Position numbers and translations under genes: made by a program. Below, piece by piece: positions 45,100 through 59,025 of a DNA stretch of 64,000 nucleotides. The stretch is taken from the NCBI RefSeq assembly GCF_000226115.1, contig NC_016458.1, positions 4,002,001 through 4,066,000 on the forward strand. Direction: 5' to 3'. The stretch is from Thermothielavioides terrestris NRRL 8126 (lineage: Eukaryota > Ascomycota > Sordariomycetes > Sordariales > Chaetomiaceae). The notes under the pieces are model-generated. The model searched no databases. It worked only from the letters and a program-made list of their open reading frames with translations, and was not told where the DNA came from. Within the stretch, counting starts at the first letter, position 1. Each line of letters opens with the position of its first letter.

Positions 45100-47643
45100 A
45101 TGCCTAAACCTGGCTCCTCCTCCCGGCCGCAGCTCGCTCCCAGTCTCGGTTCAACAGCCCTCGCCGCACCTGTGACGGGCGCGAAGATGGCAGAGTCGGG
45201 CCCGACGTCTCCAGCAGATCGACAGCAGGCCAACGCGCTGCTTCGCCGGCTGCTGCCGGCGGATTCTGCTGCCCAGGATGCGAGCAACGGGCCGCCCGAG
45301 TCCGCTGGATCCCGCCCTCCTCCCACCGCCACTCCAGCGCCCCCCGTTCTCACTCGGAGAAAGAGGGGCCAGGCGACAACGGCAGCGTGCGGTGCCTGCC
45401 GGAAACGCAAGTCCAAGGTGAGATTCACTCGGAGGCTCGCACGGATTGGCGCACATAACTAGTTACTTGGATTCTGGCTTTCTGACCATGGCTGGATGGA
45501 TGCTTGCGCGCAGTGCGACGGCAGGCGTCCGACCTGTTCCATCTGCCGTGACCGGGGCACCGTCTGCGAGTTCGACACCCATGCGGCCGAGACGCACACC
45601 CAGGCACTCAAGCGCAAGTACAACGAACTGAAGAGCCAGAAGTCGGCCTTCGAGCAGGTCTACGAGGTGCTGCGGTCGAGGTCCGACGAGGAGGCCGAGG
45701 AGGTCTACCGCCGGATCCGGAGGGGCGCCGATGCTTCCTCCATCCTGCGCCATGTCAACTATGGCGACCTCCTCGTCCAGCTTGCTGTCGTTCCCGAGGC
45801 GCGGTATCGGTACGAGTTCCCCTACCTCCCGGACATGCCGCCCTTCCTGCGCCGCCCCGACAACGCCTACCTGGACTCGGAGGTCTACGAGTGTGCGCTC
45901 CGCGGCCCGCCCGCCCCAGCGACCCAACACGAGCCTGAGGGTGTCAGTGCCGTCGGCGGTGCGGTGGCGCGGGACCCCTACCTGAAGCCTTACCTCGCCA
46001 CCACCGTCGTGCACCCTTGGCTGGACTCGGTGAAGCCTTCCAAGTGGACGAATGTCAGCACTGATGATGTCCTGATGCGGAAAATCCTGCACGACTATCT
46101 GCTGTTTGACTATGACTCGTTTACCTTTTTCCAAAAGGACTTCTTCCTGGAGGACATGGCTACCGAGAACCATCGCTTCTGCTCCGAGCTCCTTGTCAAC
46201 GCCGTGCTATGCATAGGATCCGTGAGTTTCCGCCGTGCCCGCCTGGCTTCTGTTCTGCTGGCTGATGTTCGAAGTTCTGCCACCGCGGCCTACAAGGGCG
46301 CGCTGAGTTCTGGAATCCGAAGAACATCGGATACCAGTTCCTTGCCGAAGCAAAACGGCTCTTTGAGACCGAATCGGAATTTGAAGCACCGCTCCGAGTC
46401 CCCGGCGACCCAGATTGGGAGCGCAAACAGAGGGAGTGGGAGCAGCGACGGCTCATGACCATACAGGCTGCTCTCCTTATTAACTTGGCCTACAACCTCA
46501 ACGGCTCCGATAAGATAGGCTGGCGGTACACCAGCAGAGCATTGGAGATGGCCAACGATGTGCAACTCCTAGGGCCTGCACTGGAGCACTACGGGCCCGA
46601 GATGCAGCGCGCGAGAGCGTACACGGCGTGGGGGTTATTCTGCTGGCAAATGTAGGTTTTGACGCCTTCCCATGAAAATGGTTCAGTGTTGCTCACTCGC
46701 AGGGAACTGCAGTCTCGTGTGCTACCATTACTTGCAACCACCCCTGATTAGAGAACCGCCCCAGATACCTCTCCCCGATCCCTTGCAAGATCCGCAGTGG
46801 TACGGAGAGCTCTGGGTGAAGTATCCCATGAGCCAGTCGCTGTGGCCGACGTTCCATGGGCTCCTCTTCAAGGCCAAAGCTGAATTCTGGTCCATCGTCA
46901 ACGAAATCGCGTTGCTCAGCTTCTCCCGGCGCCGCTCGCCGGCCAGGCTGCCGGTCGACCAAATTCTCCGCTTCTATAACCGGCTGAGCACATGGCTGCA
47001 CAACCTCCCGGAACCTCTAACACCGAAGCAGGCTGTGTTGCCGCAGCACTTGAAGCTGCACATGCACTACAACAACGTGGTGTTCGACCTCGTCACGCCC
47101 ATCCTGGGCCACGGAGCGATCGCTGTGGGACAGTCGGGCCAGACTCCGCGCGACATATACATGGAGGCCGTCACCAATTTTGAGACCGTCATCCGCCTCT
47201 ATTACCTGCGCCACAGTTTCGAGGCTGCTGACAGCTTCCTCCTCCATTTTCTCGGCTTACTCAACCACATGACCATGACCGCGATAGAAACAAGCAAGGG
47301 CTCGTCCTTTCTCGAGTCCCGCCGGTCGACCTTGCTACTTCTCAGCAAAGGGATACACGATCAGAGTCGGTCGTTCTTCGTGGCGTCGGCGATCCTCCGT
47401 CTGCAGCTAAGCGCGATGCGGCCCGAAGACGTTGGGCTGCTGCGACAGTTCGTCAAGCTCGAAGAGGATCAGCTGATGCTCGGCTCGCTTGAGCAGGCGC
47501 TGCACACCAACTGGCCCGTATACGAAATTGGGCTCGAAGCGAAGGCAGTCATGCGCGAGCAGGGAAGGATGCTGGCAAACAGCCTGGCATCTCTCACCTT
47601 GCAGCCCAGCAACCCGCCCACCCCTTCTCATTCTCCAACCTAG
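45100..47643 (+). CDS. Zn2Cys6 fungal transcription factor
   Basis: Exons 45100-45417, 45514-46221, 46275-46651 and 46713-47643; 777 aa from MPKPGSSS (an earlier in-frame ATG at 45031 is possible). The binuclear zinc cluster ACGACRKRKSKCDGRRPTCS continues to the sixth Cys at GTVC, and is split by intron 1 exactly after KSK. A short coiled coil follows (HTQALKRKYNELKSQKSAFE). The middle-homology region covers most of the remaining protein, with typical helical blocks such as LLFDYDSFTFFQKDFFL and ALLINLAYNLNG. The last intron acceptor is best placed at 46712 because it alone restores the frame to LVCYHYLQPPLIREPP. This is a member of a large Pezizomycotina C6 group with no target I can name. 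It is divergent from lys1, but a link is not implied. Confidence 0.9.
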
Positions 47644-48687
47644 CTGTTGACTTTGAATTTTTTTTCTCCCTCCCTTTTTTTTTTTTTTCCCCGGGGGCTC
47701 GAAGGCCTTCGGGATCCATCCGAACAATACCAGGTTTTGGAGGTGTCTTAGGGCGTATGGAGGCCAGCGTCCTTTTGTACGTTCTTAGGTCATCCCGCGG
47801 TGTATGAACTGTTTTCTGGTTGGCATACCAAGCAGCTGTCTGCCCCGGGATCCGACCAACCCTGTCACCCGGCCACCCAGAACCTCTCGGACGGGCTGCG
47901 GCCCCAGATGACGAGGTTCCACTCAAAGCAGCGCCCCCATCACTGACTCGAAGCGGGACGTGCCAGATGGAGGACGAATTTGCGCCGGGTCGATCAGGAA
48001 CTTTGCAAGGCACTACCATGCGATTGTGGGGCTATTGATGGAGGGCAGAGCCTCGATGGATTATAACCGCTTTTTCGAAGGGCACGGAACATCAAGAGTG
48101 GGCATGGCAACGCCAAGCTCGCCACAGGAGACGACTTTTCATTCCGAAGCCTGACCATGAGTGAAAGTTCGAAGGATACGGCGCTGAGGGCGGTGCACTC
48201 GACGGCACAGGACGCGGTTCGGAGTCGATTCCTCGGCCTGGGAAGGCAATGCGAATGGTGGGCGAAGCGGATATCTCTTGGACACCAGGGGTTTTCACTC
48301 TACGACTGGCACACGAAACATCAGTGTTCAGTACATCCTTGGTTGGTGTTTACGTTGGCGACTTGAAGAGGAGTGTTTTCTCTCATGCTTCACTCGTCAG
48401 AGTCAGTTGGTTCCATGAGTACATGAAATGATCAATGGCGCAGCTACGACATGCACGGGCTCAGTTGCGATGGCGGATGTATTGTTCCAAACAGGACAGG
48501 TATCTGAGAAGAGACTATCTGATTCAAGCAACAACATACTATACACCCTCGATTGTCGTCGCGTCCTTTCCACATCACACCATACGCACATCACATCGTC
48601 ATCATACCCATCAGGTGGTCATCGTATACGTAACGTCTTCAACCGCTGCTATAACACGACATAACACATCCCAACTCGCACGCCGCC
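47644..48687. other. Convergent intergenic spacer, Zn2Cys6 factor / DNAJC11-like gene
   Basis: About 1 kb. It starts with T-rich runs (about 47658-47689), probably 3' UTR of the transcription factor. Small ORFs on both strands have no support. No repeat or RNA gene is visible. Confidence 0.55.
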
Positions 48688-51294
<2,607 letters not shown>

Positions 51295-53702
51295 CTTCTA
51301 TCCCGCGGGGCATCAAAAGGACGGAATGGAGATGAAGGAAGCGCACGGCGACGACGCCGTCACCTGAGCACCATGTCATTAAAAGCGTCGCATAACATTG
51401 ATGGACAGGGGTATGGGCAGGGTTCTACGCGGTTGTTGATGCAACCCTCCGGGTTAAACAAGAGTTAGTCAACCGTATGTACACTAGAAACAGCGTGTTT
51501 TAGGTGAGGGGTCCATGAAACTTGGAGCAATATCTGTGCTAACTATCCGTCCCTAGGTACACATATGGCAGTGAACATGTGCTGGAGCATACAACAGTGG
51601 ACCACCAAATCGTCCAGACACTCAATCGCTGGAACTTGGTGAGAACTGAAATTAGTACTGCTCCTTGAAGCACCCGCGAGAATGAGATGGATTTACTTGA
51701 ATTCAAGCTCTTTTGCTCTCCTGCCTCCTGGCACCGCCCGGGTACTTATACGTGACTTCAACTCCTGTATTTCCTTTGTGTCTCTCCGTCGTCTCAAGTA
51801 TTCAACGGCCTGACGGTAATCCGAGTATGATATGGATGCTTATCCGCTAACTACTCACCCGGTGTGCCGAACCGGTTCCCTTCGTCTCACCAAGCCGACA
51901 ACACTGGCCGAATCTATGTGCCACGCCGGGACTCATTAAGCTACCGCACGGCGTCTAAACGGCGGGCCAAAGCGAGCTTGAGCAGGTCTCCGAGAAAGGA
52001 CTCAAAGAAGTTCTCGGAGCCGATGACGGTGTTGCATCACGTCGGGCCAGGGGCAATGAAGGTCCCGCGTTCAAACCCAGCAAATGTTAATCACTTATAC
52101 TAGCTGGGGTCCACAACGGGATCTGCTCCGGTGCCATGGACATGGAATTCGCTGCCCACATTCCCGGTCGGGCTGGGGCCGCTCGCACGGCAATTGTTGT
52201 GTTAGTATCCCATGGAGATGGTGATATACTGTGTAGTGTACGGGGGTGATAGTGTAGTGTGTACGGAAGCTCCTACCAAAAGAATCCGCTTACCGCCTTC
52301 AAAACGGCAGGCAGAATTAGCCGGTATTTACATTGACATACAGATCCTTCCTTCCCCTATCCCGTCCCCTCAATCTACATCTTTTTCATCATCATCATCA
52401 TCCTCCTCAATACTAGGTAGAACGACCTTGAACCTCTTCAGCAAATATTTTCTACGCGGGCTTAAGCGCTTTCTCTCAAGCTAGTCCTCTAGCTTAAAAA
52501 TAAGTAGGTCGAAGCGCTTACTAGCATTGAACCCGAGACTTTGAACAGCCTAGCCAATAGCTCTTGTTCAGAGCTTCGATCTTATATCCTCCTTTCGCCT
52601 CTCGCGCCCCCCTCCCCCCCCCCCCCTCTCCCCCTAAATATCCTTGACAAACGTATTTGTAGTACTGTTAAAGCATTGAATAGCTTCTTTTCTATTTGAG
52701 TAGTTGGATCTAGGGGATCATGAGATTCAGAAATTCAGGAGATGGATTCCGCGGGGTTGGTCAGTGCAGAGTGTATTACCATACTATGGCTTACAGGCTT
52801 GGCATTGGAGGCGGTGAGCGGATTCATTTGGTAGGAGCTTCCGTATTTGGAGTCCTTACTACCCATATATCTTGGCGATCTCACCACATGATCTTTCGGT
52901 GCTGGCAGTGTCAATATCTATCTTAAGTTATCTAGCGTCTCACTGGTCTTGATTCCTACGTGAAGCTATTCACCAGATTCTGACGGCCGCGTCGGGGCGC
53001 TACTACGAGTCGGTGCGCCAGGCGCTCCATCCCGGCCTGGGCTTCAACCAGAGCGCCCGCCCAGCTCGACAGCTTCTACAGCCTCTACCTCGTGCCAGGT
53101 GCGGCGCACTGCGGGCCCAACCTCGGCAGCAGATTTCGCAATGGGAAAATGTAAATGGAAACTCGCAGCAGCCACAGTAAGGCTAATATTAGAGAATGAG
53201 ACGATGGACTCGAGACGGCTGAATAGTGCTTCAAGAGTCTCGAGATAGGTAATTGATGCTAAAGAAAGGCAGCTAGCTGTCTGGAGAATAAAAGAAATAA
53301 GGCTGAGGGGGTAAAGAGCAAATCGAGAAAGCCCTCTCTAAAAGCAACCTCTCTGTCTTCCTGCAGTGGTGTTCGAAGAAATTCAGGGAATGTTTCGCAC
53401 TGGCCGAGGCGAGAGTTGGGCCCGATAAGCTTTGTTATCGGCGAGAAACGAGGCCTGCTGTGGAGATCACTTGCTGGAATCCCGGTCCAAGCAGAAGGCG
53501 CTGGGGCTGGAGGCGCAAACTCGGCTTGGCGGCGCTCAAAAAAAGATGCTGCCCACTGCGCGTGCCCCTCACTGAGTGGCTCTGCTAACATCCTAGGCTG
53601 GCCCTCCTGCACACGACTCCAACACAGAGCACCACCTAACCTGCAGCAAACGTTGACTCCTCACCAACCGGTCGGGCGCACCCACGCGCCAACGTCGCAA
53701 CC
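51295..53702. other. Long AT-richer intergenic region between DNAJC11-like gene and cka1
   Basis: About 2.4 kb. It includes the upstream region of the DNAJC11-like gene, a CAT/TCA microsatellite (about 52380-52410), a poly-C tract (about 52606-52626), and an AT-richer zone from about 52180 to 53300. Inside that zone is the GC-rich tannase fragment (52977-53154). The last 300 bp should be the casein kinase promoter. No intact gene is supported. Confidence 0.6.
52977..53154 (+). pseudogene. Tannase/feruloyl esterase family fragment, frameshifted
   Basis: From 52977 one frame reads ILTAASGRYYESVRQALHPG. Near 53060 a one-base shift moves to the frame QLDSFYSLYLVPGAAHCGP, ending at TAA 53152-53154. 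The block YYE followed by D-F-Y-L-VPG-A/M-HCG is the C-terminal signature of secreted tannase and feruloyl esterase B-type enzymes, which includes the catalytic His. Only about 55 residues remain of a protein normally over 500 aa. The fragment is GC-rich amid AT-richer DNA. It is a relic, not a functional gene. Confidence 0.7.
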
Positions 53703-55049
53703 ATGGCTCGAGTTTACGCCGACGTCAACCAGAACATGCCGCGTAGTTACTGGGACTACGACAGCGTTAACATCGGTCAGTCGCCTCGCACGCTGCGCGC
53801 TTGCGCCGGGCCCCCGTCCAGCCCCCCCTTCTCGAAGAGTTGCGCAATACTGACAGGTTCCCGGTTGCCGCAGGCTGGGGCGTCCTGGAAAACTACGAGG
53901 TCGTGAGGAAGATCGGTTCGTCTCTCCATCCATCCAATCCCCTGATCCATTCCGGCTGACCTGTCCCCGTCCCCGCCTTGCGCCAGGCCGCGGCAAGTAC
54001 TCGGAGGTCTTCGAAGGCATCAACGTGGTCAACTACCAGAAATGCGTCATCAAGGTGCTCAAGCCCGTCAAGAAGAAAAAGATAAAGCGCGAGATCAAGA
54101 TCCTGCAGAACTTGGCTGGTGGGCCGAATATCGTGGCCTTGCTCGACGTCGTCAGAGACCCGCAGAGTAAGACTCCGTCGCTCATCTTCGAATACGTCAA
54201 CAATACCGACTTCCGCACCCTCTATCCCAAGTTCGACGACATCGATGTCCGCTACTACATGTACGAGCTCCTCAAGGCCCTCGACTTTTGCCACAGCAAA
54301 GGCATCATGCACCGCGACGTCAAGCCTCATAACGTTATGATCGATCATGAGAACAGGAAGGCATGTCCGCTCCCCCGTGTGCTCCCGCTGCTGCGCGCCG
54401 GTTCCCCTTCGTTCTTGCTGACCCCCACAACAGTTGCGCCTTATCGACTGGGGCTTGGCCGAGTTTTACCACCCGGGCACCGAGTACAACGTCCGTGTGG
54501 CGTCGCGCTACTTCAAGGGTCCGGAGCTGCTGGTCGACTTCCAGGAGTACGACTACAGCCTGGACATGTGGAGTCTCGGCGCCATGTTCGCCTCCATGAT
54601 CTTCCGCAAGGAGCCCTTCTTCCACGGCAACAGCAACGCCGACCAGCTCGTCAAGATCGCCAAGGTGCTCGGCACCGACGACCTGTTCGACTACTTGGAC
54701 AAGTACGAGATAGAGCTCGACGCCCAGTACGACGATATCCTCGGCCGCTTCCAGAAGAAGCCGTGGCACAGCTTCGTCAATTCCGACAACCAGCGCTTTG
54801 TCAGCAACGAGGCCATCGACTTCCTCGACAAGCTGCTGCGCTACGACCACGCGGTACGTGTTGTGTAGCCTGGTGTCTAACCCGTACCGCCCCTATCCTT
54901 CGTAACAGTTCCTGACTGATGATCTCTTTCCCCTTCCACAGGAACGCCTTACCGCAAAGGAAGCCATGGCCCACCCGTACTTTGCCCCAATCCGCGACGA
55001 GGCAACCCTGCAACAATACCTGGCCGGCGGCAGCAGCAGCCATTCTTGA
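53703..55049 (+). CDS. cka1: Casein kinase II catalytic (alpha) subunit
   Basis: Five exons: 53703-53775, 53874-53915, 53987-54360, 54434-54853, 54942-55049; 338 aa, the standard length. CK2 phosphorylates acidic Ser/Thr sites in many nuclear and cytosolic proteins. Motifs are complete: glycine loop [14 protein letters not shown]-binding Lys in [19 protein letters not shown] (with the basic cluster typical of CK2), catalytic HRDVKPHN, the CK2-specific DWG in place of DFG ([13 protein letters not shown]), and [13 protein letters not shown]. Intron 3 (54361-54433) has a GC donor (GCATGT...CAACAG), required to join HENRK to LRLIDWGL; the other introns are GT-AG. In Neurospora the homologue phosphorylates clock proteins; that role here is inference. 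Confidence 0.97.
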
Positions 55050-56073
55050 GCCGCGCAAACGGGGCAGTATGCGGGCGACACTGTCCTTGCGTTTCTGTGA
55101 TGCCTCATCATCCTCGCGCATCGATCGGCACTGGCATTAAACATCCCCTCATCAGCCTCAGCCTCCCGTCGGGGGCGCCTGGATTCCGAACGGAGCCTTG
55201 CCCCGATCTGAGTCTGCGTTCTTCGGGAGGCGAGGTTCTTCTGCACGCCTTTTTTCTCCGGGGACGCGCCCGAGTCCCCCCTCACTCATCACACCCGCGC
55301 CGTCGTCGTCGTCGCACGGGATGGAACAGCGACATGGAGGATCAGCGTGGTCTCAGCACGGGGTTGCCGTTATAATCGAAGTTTAGGTGCTCCTTATCCT
55401 GGCGGAAAGGGGGAATTCAGAGCGGGTGGCGTTGACTAGTCAACTTAACTTGCATTTGGTGGACCGGTGGGGGGGAGTTGTTAGGGTGTCGAGTTTGTTT
55501 GGTTTACGGGTCAGTCTGGTGTCAACGGTTCTAAGCGATGGAAGGAAGCAAGCTGGGCACCTCACTACTGGTTGTTTGTCAATGGGGATTCAGTAGTTAA
55601 GCATGTTGCAAAGGGTGTGTCTTCATGTTGTTGCGCTGGGGGTTACAGGGGGACGAGCCATGGCATGAGTCCTGACAGAACTCGTGGATAAGCGGGTGGT
55701 TTTTTGTTCATCTGTTCCCAACTCCCAATCTTCTTCGCTGGGGCTCTCACGCCTTATGTCGGTTTCTGCTCGCCCGCATGGAAGCCCTGCCACCCCGCCC
55801 ACTGGGAAAAGGGCACCTGGCCGCTTGGGGCGAGTCTTGCGTACTGTGTAAGCTTCGAAACATCGCATCCACAAGCCAAGAGGGCCTTAATCTCCTGTTC
55901 CGCCCCCTCCCTCCCAGTTTTCCCGTAAAGCAGCCTCGGCCCCTTCCCACTGGGGATATGCAAAGCAATGCAAAGCATCGGTCTCTCTCTCTCTCCTCAT
56001 CCTTAGTTGAAACGACAATCCCCCTTCTCTTCCGACTGTCCCCCTTCTCCTCCGAGTGTCCTTCTTGTTAAAC
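55050..56073. other. Convergent intergenic spacer, cka1 / scm3
   Basis: About 1 kb between two stop codons. A small CTCTCTCTCT run lies at about 55982-55996. Nothing with coding support is present. Confidence 0.55.
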
Positions 56074-59025
56074 CTACAAACAAGAAAAGCAGAAATCCCG
56101 CTCGCACCTGAACCCGTCCTCGCCGCACCGGCGCATCGTGCCCCCGGGCGTCTGGACCAGGTCCGATTCCAGCCGGCCCGACGCCGGCGTCCCGGCTTGC
56201 AGCACCGCCGCCTCTCCGCTGCCAGGACCGCGACCGCGACCGCCAGCCTCCAATGCCAACTGGAGGCCCTTCGCCCCCCGTCGTTTCTTAGTCGGGGTGC
56301 GGAAACTCGCGCCGTCAGCACCGTCAGCAGCAGGAATTCCGTTCGAAACCGAGCCGCGAGCGACGGCTCGTTGGAGCTTGAGTTTTGAAGAGGTCGATGG
56401 CTTGCTACTGCTCCCCGTCGGCGCTACCAGGCCCAGGCGGACGTGATGGGCTGCGGGCGTGGAGCGGACGGTGGTGCTGCCTGGGCCCGAGGCGGGGCGG
56501 ATGGGGCTGAGGATGGAGAGCTCGTCCTCTTCGTCGTCGTTATCGGGGAGGAGGGAGAGGATGCCTTTTCGTTTCGTTGATGTTGTTGTTGTGGCTGATC
56601 CTGGCACTGGGTTGGGTTTGGAGGGTCGGTGACGGGGGGTCTTTACGGGGGTGCGAGGGCCTGAGCGGGGTGCATGTTGTTTGGACGCGGAGGGGGATGG
56701 GCGGACGGTTGAGGGTTTGGATGTCGGGTCGGTCAGGGTTGGAGACGGCGCTTCGGTGTGCGCTCCCGAGACTTCTCCACGGGCGTCATGGTCAGAGTGT
56801 GGACCCAAGGTTAATGCTGGTGATTCAGTCGCTTGATGGGGACAGTTCTCTGGGTGAGCGGCGGGCGATGTCTGGGCTATCTCTTGCTTTGCTGACCGGC
56901 CCCAAGCATTCCTTTCGTGGGCATCTGCTTCACGAGGCGGTTTGGTTGGAGTGTTCTGGAGTGCAGTCTTGCTCAACCTCTTTGACTTCCTAGTCTCAGA
57001 CGAAGGTGCCTTCGCTCTGTTGGTTCCTGCCGTCGTCCGCTGCGTGCTTGCAGTCGATGGGCCTGAACTTGGGGCAGCAATCACGAGTTCCTCCGCCTGG
57101 GAAGTCGGTCGCCGCAATCTCCTCGACCGCTCTGTCGCTCCGACAGGTGCAGGCCTCTTTGCGTCGTTTTGTTGTTCGAGTGTTCTGGCCGCCGGATCTG
57201 CATATGCTCCTTCGGGGTTATTCTCGCGATGGTCAACAACATCGTCCAGGTGAAGGCTTAATGTTGGCGACTCAGCTCGGGGAACAGCCGAATCATCAGG
57301 TTTTTGGACTCGCTTGTCTACGGTCCGTTCCCGCTCCCGGCTCGCCACCTTCGTATCCAGGTTCTGACATCGTTCGCGGAGCACCCCAGCTTCCGTGCTG
57401 GAGACATCCAGCGGTTTGTTTGGCTTGCAATGCAGTGTTCTTCGTTTTGGTAATGCCGGTTCTTCTTCGTCCGAAAAGGCGTATGTCGGATCGACAATGT
57501 TTCTCGAGAACTCTTCCACTGCTACTGTCGCCCCAGCCTGATCAATCTTCTCAGGTGCTGTACTTGCAGCTGGAACTGCCTTGGACGATCCCTGGGTTTC
57601 GAGAATCGCAAGAACTGAATTACCGCTGGATTCGTCCGGGACACTCCCCCGAGGCGGCGGGGAACTCGATTCACTCGGTTCCGGGGTGAGAGCTTGGAAA
57701 GAACGGGCGTCTTGCGGGTTCTTTGCGCGTAGTTCGACTCGAAGAGTCTGATTGCGCGGCTTTCTCGTATGTTTTCTTGGCCCATCGGAGAGGTTGATGT
57801 AGACATCAAGATCCTCGGAGTCCGGTACGGTTTCTCGTAGATTTGGGTGGGGAGTGAAGTCCACCGCTTCGCTCCTTTGTGGTACGACCTTCCTAGTAAC
57901 CTCTTTTGTGGCAGTGTCGAAGCCAGAGGTACGGCGTGCGGGCCCAGTCGTATTAGTTTGCTTCGGCGCGATAGAGGTCACAGTCTTCCCAGCCAGACCT
58001 GTTGCACCAAAATTTGGGGAAGTCCTCCGCGGGTTTGTACTGTCTGGTCTCGCATCGGGCGTGCTCTTCGAGACCTTCTGCTTTGGGACAGCTGGGGCCT
58101 TGGCACCCTTTTCCTCCTTTCTGTCTGGTTTTGTCCCACTCTGCTTATGAGTTTGTGCCGGTATCCCCTTCTTCTTCTTGGACGGGGCTTGCTCAGGAGC
58201 ATGTCGTGCCAGAAGAAGCTTTTTCTTGATGGCGGGCGTCTCGGAGCTGCCATTGTCCTTGGTCGCGGAGGGACGCAAGAAAATGTCGTCCTCATCGCCG
58301 GTATCTTGGCCGCGGGCAGCGCTCAGCGACAGACGTGCCACCTTCTTGCGGACCGAAGGCGTGGCTTCTCCGGTGAGCATGCGATGTCCGACGAACGTCG
58401 ACGGCAACTCAGGGGTCCTCCATGTGGGGTCCGTCGCCGCCATGGACATCGGGGTGCCGTACTGCATTGGAAAGCCTCCGAACGGCATCTGGCCCGGGTA
58501 CCCCATGGTGGGAAGCATTGGGGGCAGTCCCATGAGCGAATGGGATGCAGACCATGCTCCTCTCGCGAAGTGGGAGGGCCCCATGCCTAAAGGCACCATG
58601 GGCAGCGCGTTGTGCCCAAGTTGGCTGAGCCGGTTTTCAGCCTTGCCCCTCAACATCCTCTCCTCCTCATTCAGAGACCCAGCCTCAGACGCCCCATCCC
58701 CGCTGTCTGCACTGTCCTCGCCCTCAGCGGAGCCACCCAGCTGCGCATTCTTCAGCGACTGGATATGCCCGTTGTCGACCACGATCTCGCCCGTTCTCAG
58801 GTCGATCTCGTCTCCGACGCCCGTGAAATCTTTCTCGTACTTCTCGAAAATGCGCTCAAAGGCCGACTTCAGCTTGAAGGCGGCGAATGCGCGCGACCGC
58901 TCGAGCTGGACGGCGGGATCGCGTCGCGCGTTGACTTCTTCCGGCTGCTCGTTCAGTTCGTCGGCTTCCGGGTCGTCCTCGAACGGAGCCGGGCCGAATC
59001 GCGGGCGCTTGGACGGCGGCTCCAT
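56074..59025 (-). CDS. scm3: Scm3/HJURP-like CENP-A histone chaperone
   Basis: A single exon of 983 aa. The Scm3 domain is at about residues 44-92: SRAFAAFKLKSAFERIFEKY, then DFTGVGDEIDLRTGEIVVDN, the block that binds the centromeric H3-H4 dimer. The rest is long and mostly disordered, Lys/Ser/Pro-rich, with many basic patches such as APSKKKKG and RKSKRL. A Met/Pro/Gly-rich stretch is at about 140-195. The final 25 residues form a cysteine cluster (C-x6-C-x4-C-x2-C) beginning PGGTMRRCGEDG, which could bind zinc. The yeast protein is only about 220 aa; long Scm3 proteins are known in filamentous fungi. Function: deposition of CENP-A nucleosomes at the kinetochore. Confidence 0.88.
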   Translation of the reverse strand: MEPPSKRPRFGPAPFEDDPEADELNEQPEEVNARRDPAVQLERSRAFAAFKLKSAFERIFEKYEKDFTGVGDEIDLRTGEIVVDNGHIQSLKNAQLGGSAEGEDSADSGDGASEAGSLNEEERMLRGKAENRLSQLGHNALPMVPLGMGPSHFARGAWSASHSLMGLPPMLPTMGYPGQMPFGGFPMQYGTPMSMAATDPTWRTPELPSTFVGHRMLTGEATPSVRKKVARLSLSAARGQDTGDEDDIFLRPSATKDNGSSETPAIKKKLLLARHAPEQAPSKKKKGIPAQTHKQSGTKPDRKEEKGAKAPAVPKQKVSKSTPDARPDSTNPRRTSPNFGATGLAGKTVTSIAPKQTNTTGPARRTSGFDTATKEVTRKVVPQRSEAVDFTPHPNLRETVPDSEDLDVYINLSDGPRKHTRKPRNQTLRVELRAKNPQDARSFQALTPEPSESSSPPPRGSVPDESSGNSVLAILETQGSSKAVPAASTAPEKIDQAGATVAVEEFSRNIVDPTYAFSDEEEPALPKRRTLHCKPNKPLDVSSTEAGVLRERCQNLDTKVASRERERTVDKRVQKPDDSAVPRAESPTLSLHLDDVVDHRENNPEGAYADPAARTLEQQNDAKRPAPVGATERSRRLRRPTSQAEELVIAAPSSGPSTASTQRTTAGTNRAKAPSSETRKSKRLSKTALQNTPTKPPREADAHERNAWGRSAKQEIAQTSPAAHPENCPHQATESPALTLGPHSDHDARGEVSGAHTEAPSPTLTDPTSKPSTVRPSPSASKQHAPRSGPRTPVKTPRHRPSKPNPVPGSATTTTSTKRKGILSLLPDNDDEEDELSILSPIRPASGPGSTTVRSTPAAHHVRLGLVAPTGSSSKPSTSSKLKLQRAVARGSVSNGIPAADGADGASFRTPTKKRRGAKGLQLALEAGGRGRGPGSGEAAVLQAGTPASGRLESDLVQTPGGTMRRCGEDGFRCERDFCFSCL

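Noticed and set aside
52000..52090. B-box-like GCGTTCAAACCC suggesting a tRNA gene
   Set aside because: No matching A box or acceptor stem at the correct distance; cloverleaf pairing fails by eye.
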